Shown here piece after piece: positions 46,139-54,329 of a stretch of DNA of 64,000 nt. A program made the translations under genes and the position numbers. The notes under the pieces were generated by a model, which saw nothing but the letters and a program-made list of their open reading frames with translations, did not search any database and was not told the DNA's origin. This stretch comes from Rariglobus sp. (GTDB lineage: Bacteria; Verrucomicrobiota; Verrucomicrobiia; Opitutales; Opitutaceae), in assembly GCA_029266495.1 (NCBI GenBank), contig JAQSWS010000012.1, positions 1-64,000 of the forward strand, read 5' to 3'. Position 1 is the stretch's first letter, and each line of letters starts with the position of its first letter.

Positions 46139-47146
46139 ATGAAATCCCATCCACGGTTCCTCCAATCCCTCGCGCTCGCCTCCGCCGCGCTGCTCACCCT
46201 CACCGCCTGCTCGAAAAAAGCCGACCCCGCCGCCGACGGCACGCCCGCCCAGCGAAAAGTCGTCCTCGGCTTCATCGGCAAGAGCCAGACCAACGACGTC
46301 TTCCAGGCCGCCCATGCTGGAGCCCGTGACGCCGCCAAAGAACTCGCCGCCAAATACGGCGTCTCCATCGAGGTCGAGATCCGCACCCCCAATGACGAGG
46401 ACGCCACCAAGCAGGCCGAGGCCGTGGAGGCCCTCACCCGCCGCGGCGTCGACGGCATTTCCGTTTCCTGCTCCGAGGGCAACACCCTCACCCCTTCCAT
46501 CGACAAGGCCGTCTCGAAAGGCATCCCCGTGATGTGCTTCGATTCCGACGCGCCGAACAGCAAACGCTTCGCCTACTACGGCACCGAGGATCGCTCCTGC
46601 GGCGCCCGCATCGTCGATGAGCTGGCTCGCGTCATGGGCGGCAAGGGCACCATCGCCATCATCGCCGGCAACCAGAGCGCCCCCAACCTCCAGGCCCGCG
46701 TCGCCGGCGCCAGGGAAGCCCTCGCCAGGCATCCCGGCATGAAGCTCAACACCCCCGGCGTCTTCTATCACATCGAGACCCCTGAAAAATCCGCCGAGGC
46801 CGTCACCTCCGCCCAAAACGCCAATCCCGGCATCCAGGGCTGGGCCTTCATCGGCGGCTGGCCGCTCTTCACCGCTGACGCCCTCAAGTGGCCCGCCGGC
46901 TCCATCAAGGTCGTCTCCTGCGACGCCCTCCCCGCCCAGTTGAACTACCTGCGTAGCGGACATGTGGATACGCTCTACGCCCAGGACTGCTACGGCTGGG
47001 GCTACAAGTCCGTCGAGATGCTCCTCGAAAAAATCCTCAACAACAAGGAACCCGCCAACCCCATCGTCATCGACCCCCTCACCGAGGTCACCCAGGCCAA
47101 CGTGGATGCCTTCGCCAAGAACTGGGAAAAATGGCTCGCCAAGTAA
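46139..47146 (+). CDS. Sugar ABC transporter substrate-binding lipoprotein (RbsB family)
   Basis: The 335-residue type I periplasmic binding protein has lipobox LTLTACSKK. It starts its mature fold KVVLGFIGKSQTNDVFQAAHAGARDAAKELAAKYG and continues with EAVEALTRRGVDGISVSC, VMCFDSDAPNSKRFAYYGTED and GTIAIIAGNQSAPNLQARVAG, all typical of the pentose/hexose-binding group. It should bind a monosaccharide and deliver it to the permease encoded just upstream. The 126-bp gap before the ATPase gene contains two palindromes, which may set different expression of this usually abundant subunit. Confidence 0.93.
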   Translation: MKSHPRFLQSLALASAALLTLTACSKKADPAADGTPAQRKVVLGFIGKSQTNDVFQAAHAGARDAAKELAAKYGVSIEVEIRTPNDEDATKQAEAVEALTRRGVDGISVSCSEGNTLTPSIDKAVSKGIPVMCFDSDAPNSKRFAYYGTEDRSCGARIVDELARVMGGKGTIAIIAGNQSAPNLQARVAGAREALARHPGMKLNTPGVFYHIETPEKSAEAVTSAQNANPGIQGWAFIGGWPLFTADALKWPAGSIKVVSCDALPAQLNYLRSGHVDTLYAQDCYGWGYKSVEMLLEKILNNKEPANPIVIDPLTEVTQANVDAFAKNWEKWLAK

Positions 47147-47173
47147 CCCGCCTCCCCAAGTGGCCCTCCGGAC

Positions 47174-47200
47174 TATTTGTCACTTAATAAGTGACAAATA
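47174..47200. promoter_or_regulatory. Perfect palindrome I between binding-protein and ATPase genes
   Basis: Arms TATTTGTCACTT and AAGTGACAAATA (12 bp, perfect) flank a 3-nt centre AAT. As RNA it forms a stable A/U-rich hairpin; as DNA it resembles a dimer-binding operator. The core GTCACTTAATAAGTGAC recurs inverted 56 bp downstream. Confidence 0.65.
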
Positions 47201-47230
47201 CCCCCTCCCTTCCGACACCCCACCAATCCA

Positions 47231-47255
47231 GTTTGTCACTTATTAAGTGACTAAC
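47231..47255. promoter_or_regulatory. Palindrome II, inverted copy of palindrome I
   Basis: GTTTGTCACTT pairs with AAGTGACTAAC with one mismatch, around the centre ATT. The 17-nt core is the exact reverse complement of palindrome I, and the shared block extends to 20 nt (GTCACTTAATAAGTGACAAA on opposite strands). It ends 17 bp before the ATPase start codon. Confidence 0.65.
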
Positions 47256-47272
47256 CCTCCGTCCATCCCTCC

Positions 47273-48778
47273 ATGTCCGACGCCTTTGTCCAGTTCCGCG
47301 GCATCACCAAAACCTTCGGCGGCGTCAAGGCGCTCACCGGCGTCTCCCTCTCCATTCCCCGCGGCGAGTGCCACGGTCTCATGGGCGAGAACGGCGCCGG
47401 CAAGTCCACCCTCGGCAAGGTTCTGGCCGGAATCCACAAGCCGGATACAGGCGACGTCGTCATCGGCGGCACCCCTCACGTCTTCGGCTCACCTCGCGAG
47501 GCGATGGACGCCGGCGTCGCCATGGTTCACCAGGAGCTCGCCTTCTGCGCCGAGCTTAGCATCGCCGAAAATCTCTGCATGGGCCGCTACCCGCGCCGCC
47601 TCGGCGGACTGCTGCTCGACCGTCCCGCCATGCAGCACCGCGCCGAACAACTCCTCGCCGCCATCGGCATCAGCCTGGATGTGTGGCAGCCGATGAGCGC
47701 CCTTTCCACCGCGCAGGAACAACTCGTGCAAATCGCCGCCGCCGTCGGCAGCGAGCCGCGCATCCTGATCTTCGATGAACCCACCAGCTCGCTCTCCGAA
47801 CCCGAGGCCCAGGCGCTCTTCACGCTCATCGAGAATCTCAAAACCCGCGGCCTCACGATGATCTACGTCTCCCACCGCATGCCCGAGCTGTTCCGCCTTT
47901 GCGACCAGATCAGCGTGCTGCGCGACGGCCACTACGTCGGCACCCTGCCCAAGGCCGAAATGACCCACGACGCCGTCGTGCGCATGATGATCGGTCGCAG
48001 CGTCGCCGAGTATTTTCCGCAACACCTCTCCGCCTCCCCCGGCGATGTCGTCCTGCGCGTCCGCAACCTCGCCTCGCCCCGAAAATTCACCGGCATCAAT
48101 TTCGAGGTTCGCGCCGGCGAGATCGTCGGCTTCGCCGGCCTGGTCGGCGCCGGGCGCAGCGAAGTCGCCAAGGCCATCTTCGGCCTCGATCCCCGCGCCA
48201 ACGGCGAAGTCGAACTCGCCGGAAAGCCCCTGCCGCTGGGCTCCATCAAGGCCGCGATGCAGGGCGGCGTCGGCCTCGTCCCCGAGGACCGCAAACGCCA
48301 AGGCTGCGTTCTTGGCATGCCTTGCCGCGCCAACATCGGCATGGCCATGCTGGATCGCCTCCGCCGCGCCGGCCTGCTCGACTACGCCCGGGAAAAAACG
48401 ATCGCCACCGATTATTTCGAACGTCTCCGCGTAAAGGCCGCCTCACTCGACGCCCCCGTCAACTCGCTCAGCGGCGGCAACCAGCAAAAGGTCGTCCTCG
48501 CCAAGTGGCTCGCCCGTGGCGGACGCCTCCTCATCGTCGACGAACCCACGCGCGGCGTCGACGTCGGTGCCAAGGCCGCCATCCACGCCCTCATCGACGA
48601 CCTCGCCCGCCAGGGCATGGCGGTGATCCTGATCTCCTCCGAACTGCCCGAGGTGATTAATCTCTCCACCCGCATCCTCGTCATGCGCGAGGGCCGTCTT
48701 GCCGGCGAACTCTCCCGCAAAGACGCCAGCCAGGACGCCGTCCTCCGCCTCATGGCCGGCGTCGCCCAGGCCGCCTGA
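47273..48778 (+). CDS. Sugar ABC transporter ATPase with two nucleotide-binding domains (RbsA/MglA/AraG family)
   Basis: The 501-residue tandem ATPase powers the CUT2 importer encoded with 45004 and 46139. The first domain has Walker A GLMGENGAGKSTLGK, a signature region MSALSTAQEQLVQIAAAV and Walker B ILIFDEPTSSLSEPE. The second has the degenerate Walker A typical of this family, GLVGAGRSEVAKAIFG, the signature LSGGNQQKVVLAKWLARGG and Walker B LLIVDEPTRGVDVGAK. The order permease, binding protein, ATPase is the reverse of the common rbsACB-like arrangement, and the ATPase is set apart by the palindrome pair. Confidence 0.95.
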   Translation: MSDAFVQFRGITKTFGGVKALTGVSLSIPRGECHGLMGENGAGKSTLGKVLAGIHKPDTGDVVIGGTPHVFGSPREAMDAGVAMVHQELAFCAELSIAENLCMGRYPRRLGGLLLDRPAMQHRAEQLLAAIGISLDVWQPMSALSTAQEQLVQIAAAVGSEPRILIFDEPTSSLSEPEAQALFTLIENLKTRGLTMIYVSHRMPELFRLCDQISVLRDGHYVGTLPKAEMTHDAVVRMMIGRSVAEYFPQHLSASPGDVVLRVRNLASPRKFTGINFEVRAGEIVGFAGLVGAGRSEVAKAIFGLDPRANGEVELAGKPLPLGSIKAAMQGGVGLVPEDRKRQGCVLGMPCRANIGMAMLDRLRRAGLLDYAREKTIATDYFERLRVKAASLDAPVNSLSGGNQQKVVLAKWLARGGRLLIVDEPTRGVDVGAKAAIHALIDDLARQGMAVILISSELPEVINLSTRILVMREGRLAGELSRKDASQDAVLRLMAGVAQAA

Positions 48779-48877
48779 TCCCTCATAGCACCTTTGTCCG
48801 CTCCCGTCTGGTCGCCAGTGCCGTGTCCGCGATGCCCCCGGTCGTGCCCGCCTGACCCTCCTTTACCCAAAATCCCG

Positions 48878-50842
48878 ATGATCACTCGCGCCAAGCCTTT
48901 CTGCTGCGCCGCCCTTCTCTCCGTCCTGCTGCCAGCAGCTCACGCGCAAACCACCGTGACAGTGCAGGCAGGCGCGCCCGGCAAGGCGATCAGCGCGGAC
49001 CTCGTTGGCATCTTTTTCGAGGATCTCAGCTACGCCGCCGATGGCGGCCTCTATGCCGAACTGATTCAGAATCGCTCCTTCGACTACTCGTCCGCCGATC
49101 ACCAGGACTGGACTTCTTTGACCGCCTGGCAACTCGTCCAGCGGGACGATGGTCGGGGCTCGGTCACGGTCGAAACCGCCAGACCGCTCAACGCACAAAA
49201 CCCCGGCTACGCCGTCCTCGTCGTCGAGGCCGCCGGCCACGGCGTCGGCCTGCTCAACGAGGGCTTCGACGGCATCGCGGTAAACGCCGGCGACACCTAC
49301 CACCTCTCGCTCTTCGCCCGTCAACTCGTCGGCACCGCCGCCCCGATTATCGTCCGCCTCGAAAGTAAAACGGGCGCCCCTCTCGCCGAAGACATTCTGC
49401 ATCCGCCCACCGGCGCCTGGGAAAAATTCACCGCCACCTTGCGTCCCGCGACCACCGATGCGGACGCCCGTCTCGTCGTCCTCGCCACCGGCGCGGGCCG
49501 GCTCGCACTCGACATGGTTTCCCTCTTCCCGGAAAAAACCTTCCGCAACCGCCCCAACGGCCTCCGCGCCGACCTCGCCCAGGTCATCGCCGACTTGAAG
49601 CCAAAGTTCATGCGTTTCCCCGGCGGCTGTCTCGTCCACGGCGACGGACTCGACAACATCTACCACTGGAAGGATACCATCGGCCCCGTCGAGCAGCGCA
49701 AAGGCCAGCCCAACATCTGGCGCTACCACCAGACGGCCGGCCTCGGCTATTTCGAATATTTCCAATTCTGCGAAGACATCGGCGCCAAGCCGCTGCCCGT
49801 CGTCGCCGCCGGCGTCTGCTGCCAAAACTCCAATTATCTCGTCACCAAAAAATATGGTGTCGGCCAGGAAGGCCTGCCGATGGAGAAGATGCCCGCCTAC
49901 GTGCAGGACGTGCTCGACCTCATCGAGTTTGCCAACGGCCCCGTCGCCTCGACCTGGGGCGCCAGGCGCGCCGCCGCCGGCCACCCCGAGCCCTTCGGAC
50001 TCCACTACCTCGGCGTCGGCAACGAGGATAAAATCACCCCGGTCTTCGAAGAACGCTTCCGCCTGATCAACGATGCCGTGAAAGCGAAGCATCCCGAGAT
50101 CGTGGTCATCGGCACCGTGGGCCCCAACCCTCAGGGCGAGGACTACGAAAAAGGCTGGAAATTCGCCAACGAACTCCGCCTCCCGATCGTGGACGAACAC
50201 GGTTACAAGTCGCCCCAGTGGTTCTGGGACAACCTCCGGCGCTACGACGCCTACGACCGCACCAAGTCCCAGGTTTACCTCGGCGAATGGGCCGCGCACG
50301 ACAACAAGCGCCGCACCACCTTGCGCGCCGCTCTCGCCGAAGCCGCCTTCCTCACCAGCCTCGAACGCAATGGTGATATCGTGCGCATGGCGTCCTACGC
50401 CCCGCTGCTCGCCAAGCGCGGCCACACGCACTGGGAGCCCAACCTCATCTATTTCACGAACACGGAAATCTTCCGCACAATCGGCTACCACGTGCAGCAG
50501 TTGTTCAGCGTGAACAATGGCGATACTTACCTCGCCACCACCGTGAGTCCCTCCGCCGCTCCCGGGCGTTTCGCCGCCTCGTCCGTGCACGACAGCAAAA
50601 CCGGCGACCTCATCTTGAAATTCGTCAACGGCGACGACACCGCCAGGTCGCTGCACATCGAACTCGCCGGTGCAAAAAATCTTCCCGCCACGGCGATGAA
50701 GACCGTCCTCGCCGGATCCGACGCCAGCATGACCGACGCACAGTCCGTCCGGCCGCAGTCCTCGTCCATGCCCATCGCCTCTGCGTTCGACTACGAGGCT
50801 CCGGCAAATTCGCTGACCGTGATTCGGGTCAAATTACGTTGA
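48878..50842 (+). CDS. Secreted GH51 alpha-L-arabinofuranosidase
   Basis: The start at 48878 (MITRAKPFCCAALLSVLLPAAHAQ) gives a signal peptide; the track start upstream is Pro/Cys-rich and unlikely. The 654-residue enzyme has ISADLVGIFFEDLSYAADGGLYAELIQNRSFD, RFPGGCLVHGDGLDNIYHWKDT, the acid/base glutamate in LGVGNEDKITP and the probable nucleophile in IVDEHGYKSPQWF. It ends with a C-terminal beta domain (LILKFVNGDDTARSLHIEL). It is a paralogue of the GH51 at 27112 but lacks that protein's inserted jelly-roll. It lies 99 bp after the transporter ATPase and 4 bp before a decayed GH43 fragment. Confidence 0.94.
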   Translation: MITRAKPFCCAALLSVLLPAAHAQTTVTVQAGAPGKAISADLVGIFFEDLSYAADGGLYAELIQNRSFDYSSADHQDWTSLTAWQLVQRDDGRGSVTVETARPLNAQNPGYAVLVVEAAGHGVGLLNEGFDGIAVNAGDTYHLSLFARQLVGTAAPIIVRLESKTGAPLAEDILHPPTGAWEKFTATLRPATTDADARLVVLATGAGRLALDMVSLFPEKTFRNRPNGLRADLAQVIADLKPKFMRFPGGCLVHGDGLDNIYHWKDTIGPVEQRKGQPNIWRYHQTAGLGYFEYFQFCEDIGAKPLPVVAAGVCCQNSNYLVTKKYGVGQEGLPMEKMPAYVQDVLDLIEFANGPVASTWGARRAAAGHPEPFGLHYLGVGNEDKITPVFEERFRLINDAVKAKHPEIVVIGTVGPNPQGEDYEKGWKFANELRLPIVDEHGYKSPQWFWDNLRRYDAYDRTKSQVYLGEWAAHDNKRRTTLRAALAEAAFLTSLERNGDIVRMASYAPLLAKRGHTHWEPNLIYFTNTEIFRTIGYHVQQLFSVNNGDTYLATTVSPSAAPGRFAASSVHDSKTGDLILKFVNGDDTARSLHIELAGAKNLPATAMKTVLAGSDASMTDAQSVRPQSSSMPIASAFDYEAPANSLTVIRVKLR

Positions 50843-50846
50843 TCCG

Positions 50847-51030
50847 ATGAAACCCCCAACCTCGTTCCTGATTTCCGCCATCGCGCTTCTGTCTGCCGCC
50901 ACGCCCACGGAGGCGTCCGATCCGCTGAATACCGGCGACCGTGCCACCCTCGTGCGAGTGATCCGCTGGCGGCCGATGGCACCCTGACTTCGGCAGCCCC
51001 ACCCCGACGGCTCCCGCCTCTTTCCTGTTC
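50847..51030 (+). pseudogene. Remnant of a GH43 gene: signal peptide joined to a C-terminal fragment
   Basis: The ATG at 50847 opens a 46-codon frame. MKPPTSFLISAIALLSAATPTEA is a complete signal peptide, followed directly by DPLNTGDRATLVRVIRWRP. That block matches the C-terminal DPLNNPDRATRAQIIRWRP of the intact GH43 at 53283-54308. After the stop at 50987, other frames continue the match (TP-DFGSP-like, with small indels). The whole catalytic propeller is missing, so an ancestral GH43 gene, a paralogue of the downstream one, has suffered a large internal deletion plus frameshifts. It is too short for the ORF track. Confidence 0.7.
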
Positions 51031-51046
51031 AATAAATTTCTTCCTC

Positions 51047-53101
51047 ATGACGATGTCCCTCGTTCCCCTCGCCCTCCGCCTGCTCTCCGCTTGGGCGGTC
51101 TTCACCGCACTCGTTTTCGCGGGCGGCAGCATCTGCGTCGCCGCCCCGTCCGAGCCGGCGAGCGCGTATCTGATGGTCCACTTCACCGGCGAGTCTCCGC
51201 GCGGCGAGCAGATCTACTTTTCCGTGAGCGAAGACGGCCTCCACTGGACCGACCTCAACAACTCCGAGCCCGTCCTCGTCTCCACGCTCGGCGACAAAGG
51301 CGTGCGCGATCCCGCGATCGTCCGTTCGCCCGACGGAAAAAAATTCTACCTGCTCGCGACCGACCTCCGCATCGCCAACCGCAAGGGCTGGGGCGCCGCC
51401 CGCGCCCAAGGCAGCACCTCGCTGATCATCTGGGAATCGACCGATCTCGTGAACTGGTCCGCGCCTTGGATGGCGGACGTCGCGAGCGCGATCCCCGAAG
51501 CCGGGTGCGCCTGGGCCCCCGAGGCGATCTACGACGAGAGCACGGGCGACTACTTCGTTTACTGGGCCACGATCTCGCCGCGCGAGGGCGTGCGCGAGGC
51601 CCGCATCTATTCCGCCCGCACGAAGGACTTTCGCTCCTTCACCCCGCCCGTGCTCTACATTGAGCGCAACGGCTCCAGTGTGAATGCCGGCGACATCATC
51701 GATACGCAGATCATCGAGGTGAAGGGGCAGAAGCACCGCTATTATCGCTCCTCGCGCGACACCCAGATCCCGCTCGAAGGCGCCAATTCCCTCACCGGCC
51801 CCTGGGAGCGCGTCGGCGACCTTTCCCACCTCGGCTACACCGGCCGTCAGGTCGAAGGCCCGGCTCTCTTCCAGTTCAACCAGGAACAGAAGTGGGCCCT
51901 CCTCGTCGATAAACCCGGCAAGGGGGGATATTTCCCGGTCATTATCACGGACTTCTCCGATCCGAGCGGCTTCAAGCTGCTCCCCTCCGACGCCTATTCG
52001 TTTGGCGAAGGCGAAAAGCGCCACGGCGGCGTCATCAACATCACCCGCAGCGAACTCGCCGCCCTCCGCGCCAAGTGGCCCTCGCACCCCGCCCCTCTCG
52101 CCTGGTTGAAAAACAAGCTGGCCGGCTCGGGGGTTGCCATCGCCGCGCCCGCCAAGTCGTCCTCGGTGGTCCACCCCGGCGAACCTTGGCCGGACAACCG
52201 TGGCCAACACATCCAGGCGCATGGTGGCGGCGTCATCCAGGTGGGCGACACGTGGTATTGGTTCGGCGAGGACAGAGGCCACGAGACGACCGAGGCTAAA
52301 CCGAACGAGCGCTACGTCTCCTGCTACGCTTCCCGGGATCTGATCCATTGGGAGTTTCGCAATAAAGTCGTTGGCGGGCTGCCACCCGTGCCCGAGCTCA
52401 AGGCCCCCTTCGCCTTCGAGCGACCCAAGGTGTTCCCCAACGAAAAGACCGGCAAATTCGTGATGTATGTCCATCTGGACGACCCTGGCTACAGATTCGC
52501 CCGCGTCGGCGTCTATGTGTCTGACAAGGTGGACGGGGACTACACATTCGTGCGCGCATTCCGGCCGCTCGAAAAAGAAAGCCGCGACATTGGCCAGTTC
52601 ATCGACGACGACGGCTCCGCCTATCTCATCTTTGAATGTCGTCCGACGAAGGGCTTTTTCATCGCGAAGCTCTCCGCCGATTACCTCGATGTGGAAAAGT
52701 CGGTCGGCTTCATCAAGTCGCCGCTCGAGGGCGGCTCCCTGGTCCGCTACGAGGGCCTCTATTACTTGATCGCCTCGCACCTCACCGGCTGGTTCCCCAA
52801 TCCGAATCTCTATGCCACCGCCGAGCGCCTCGAAGGCCCCTGGTCGGAGTTCAAACAGATCGCCCCGCCGGAGACGAAGACCTACGGCTCGCAATCGACC
52901 TACCTGCTGAAAGTCACCGGATCGAAGAAGACCTCGGTCATCTATATGGGCGATATCTGGAACCCAAAGAATCACGCCGACGGTCGCTACCTCTGGATGC
53001 CGCTTGAAATCGGCGGCGGCCAACTCCGGCTGCCTCCGCCGACCCCGTGGACGATCAACGTCAAGACGGGCGAAGTCCGCATCGCCCCCGCTCAGAACTG
53101 A
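51047..53101 (+). CDS. Secreted two-propeller GH43-type glycosidase (second half exo-beta-1,3-galactanase-like)
   Basis: The 684-residue protein has a signal peptide (VFAGGSICVAAP) and two beta-propeller domains. The first (about 35-340) has GVRDPAIVRSPDGKKFYLLATD, WAPEAIYDESTGDYFVYW and QVEGPALFQFN, a GH43-like set. A linker (about 345-375) leads to a second propeller opening GQHIQAHGGGVIQVGDTWYWFGED, with FERPKVFPNEKTGKFVMYVH, DIGQFIDDDGSAYLIFE and SLVRYEGLYYLIASHLTGW. That pattern recalls subfamily GH43_24 exo-beta-1,3-galactanases, which lack the canonical base Asp. If right, the enzyme would pair an arabinosidase-like unit with a galactanase acting on the arabinogalactan backbone. Subfamily assignment is from memory of motifs. 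Confidence 0.85.
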   Translation: MTMSLVPLALRLLSAWAVFTALVFAGGSICVAAPSEPASAYLMVHFTGESPRGEQIYFSVSEDGLHWTDLNNSEPVLVSTLGDKGVRDPAIVRSPDGKKFYLLATDLRIANRKGWGAARAQGSTSLIIWESTDLVNWSAPWMADVASAIPEAGCAWAPEAIYDESTGDYFVYWATISPREGVREARIYSARTKDFRSFTPPVLYIERNGSSVNAGDIIDTQIIEVKGQKHRYYRSSRDTQIPLEGANSLTGPWERVGDLSHLGYTGRQVEGPALFQFNQEQKWALLVDKPGKGGYFPVIITDFSDPSGFKLLPSDAYSFGEGEKRHGGVINITRSELAALRAKWPSHPAPLAWLKNKLAGSGVAIAAPAKSSSVVHPGEPWPDNRGQHIQAHGGGVIQVGDTWYWFGEDRGHETTEAKPNERYVSCYASRDLIHWEFRNKVVGGLPPVPELKAPFAFERPKVFPNEKTGKFVMYVHLDDPGYRFARVGVYVSDKVDGDYTFVRAFRPLEKESRDIGQFIDDDGSAYLIFECRPTKGFFIAKLSADYLDVEKSVGFIKSPLEGGSLVRYEGLYYLIASHLTGWFPNPNLYATAERLEGPWSEFKQIAPPETKTYGSQSTYLLKVTGSKKTSVIYMGDIWNPKNHADGRYLWMPLEIGGGQLRLPPPTPWTINVKTGEVRIAPAQN

Positions 53102-53105
53102 CGAT

Positions 53106-53211
53106 CAAGCGCCCGTGATCCGCTACACCGTGAGCAAGTCCGATCGGCTCGTGCTGCGTGAATCGCGGTTCGGCCTCGCGCGCGACGACGCCGGCTTCTC
53201 CCAAGGCCCGC
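53106..53211 (+). pseudogene. Fragment resembling the N-terminal domain of a GH97 enzyme
   Basis: Between two GH43 genes the sequence reads PVIRYTVSKSDRLVLRESRFGLAR, closely following the GH97 N-terminal pattern (YxVxxxGKxVIxxSxLGL). It has no start codon of its own and after about 35 codons loses all resemblance. It forms part of the track ORF 53004-54308 only by frame coincidence. It is probably a leftover from a deleted GH97 gene, another sign of gene loss in this locus. Confidence 0.5.
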
Positions 53212-53282
53212 TCACCCCGCCGAGGCCCGCACACTCGCCGCCCACTGGAAGCTCTCCTCTTTCTGATGCCCTTCCGCACCCC

Positions 53283-54308
53283 ATGAACTCCCGTGTCTTG
53301 CTCGCTCCCCTTGCCTGTATGCTTCTCGCGACCGTCGCCCCGACCGCTGCCGCAACCGATCCGCTTTCGTGGAGCAATCCGCTCGTTTCGCAGCGCGCCG
53401 ATCCACACGTCACTCTTCACACCGACGGTTACTACTACTTCACCGCCACCGTTCCTGAATACGACCGCATCGAATTGCGCCGTGCCCGCACGCTCGGCGA
53501 ACTCGCCACCGCCGAGGCCAGGATCATCTGGCGCAAGCACCCCACCGGACCGATGGGCGCGCACATCTGGGCCCCCGAACTCCACTTCATCGACGACAAG
53601 TGGTATGTTTACTTCACCGCCGGCGAGGCGGAAAACAAATGGGCCATCCGCCCCTACGTCCTCGAAGGTGAAGGCGTCAATCCGCTCGAAGCCCGCTGGT
53701 CCGAGAAAGGCCGCTTAAAACTCGGCTGGGACTCCTTCTCCCTCGACGGCACCACCTTCGCCCACCGTGGTGCGCGCTACTTCGTCTGGACGCAGATGGA
53801 GAACGGAGCAAAGGGCACCAACCTCTACATTGCCCGCATGGATACACCGTGGTCCATCACCGGCGTCATCACCTGCCTCACCAAGCCCGAATACGACTGG
53901 GAGCGGCGCGGTCACTGGGTCAACGAGGGACCTGCCGTCCTCGTCAAAAACGGACGCGTGTGGATGAGCTATTCCGCCAGCGCCACCGATGCCAATTACT
54001 GCCTCGGCCTCCTTTCCGCTCCCGCCGGCACCGACCTCCTCCGCGCCGACTCGTGGTCGAAATCGCCTGATCCCGTCTTCCGCAGCGACGTCGCCGCAAA
54101 CCAGTTCGGTCCCGGTCACAACGGATTCACCACCACGCCCGACGGAAAAACCGACATCCTCGTGTATCACTCACGCAACTACGAAAAAATCAAGGGCGAC
54201 CCGCTGAACAATCCCGACCGGGCCACCCGCGCCCAGATCATCCGCTGGCGCCCCGACGGAACCCCCGACTTCGGCTCCCCCGTCGCCGACGGCCCTTTCA
54301 AACCCTGA
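53283..54308 (+). CDS. Secreted GH43 glycosidase (probable exo-alpha-L-arabinofuranosidase)
   Basis: The start at 53283 (MNSRVLLAPLACMLLATVAPTAAA) gives a signal peptide; the track start in the preceding gene is rejected. The 341-residue single propeller has the base Asp in SQRADPHVTLHTDGYYYFTA, WAPELHFIDDKWYVYFTAG, the second Asp in FSLDGTTFAHRGARYFVW and the acid Glu in VNEGPAVLVKNGRVWMSYSA. It ends with the GHNGFTTTPDGKTDILVYH block common in arabinofuranosidase-type GH43 proteins. A decayed paralogue lies at 50847. It is followed after 21 bp by GH31. Confidence 0.93.
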   Translation: MNSRVLLAPLACMLLATVAPTAAATDPLSWSNPLVSQRADPHVTLHTDGYYYFTATVPEYDRIELRRARTLGELATAEARIIWRKHPTGPMGAHIWAPELHFIDDKWYVYFTAGEAENKWAIRPYVLEGEGVNPLEARWSEKGRLKLGWDSFSLDGTTFAHRGARYFVWTQMENGAKGTNLYIARMDTPWSITGVITCLTKPEYDWERRGHWVNEGPAVLVKNGRVWMSYSASATDANYCLGLLSAPAGTDLLRADSWSKSPDPVFRSDVAANQFGPGHNGFTTTPDGKTDILVYHSRNYEKIKGDPLNNPDRATRAQIIRWRPDGTPDFGSPVADGPFKP

Positions 54309-54329
54309 TTCTTCGACTTCCCCTCCGGC

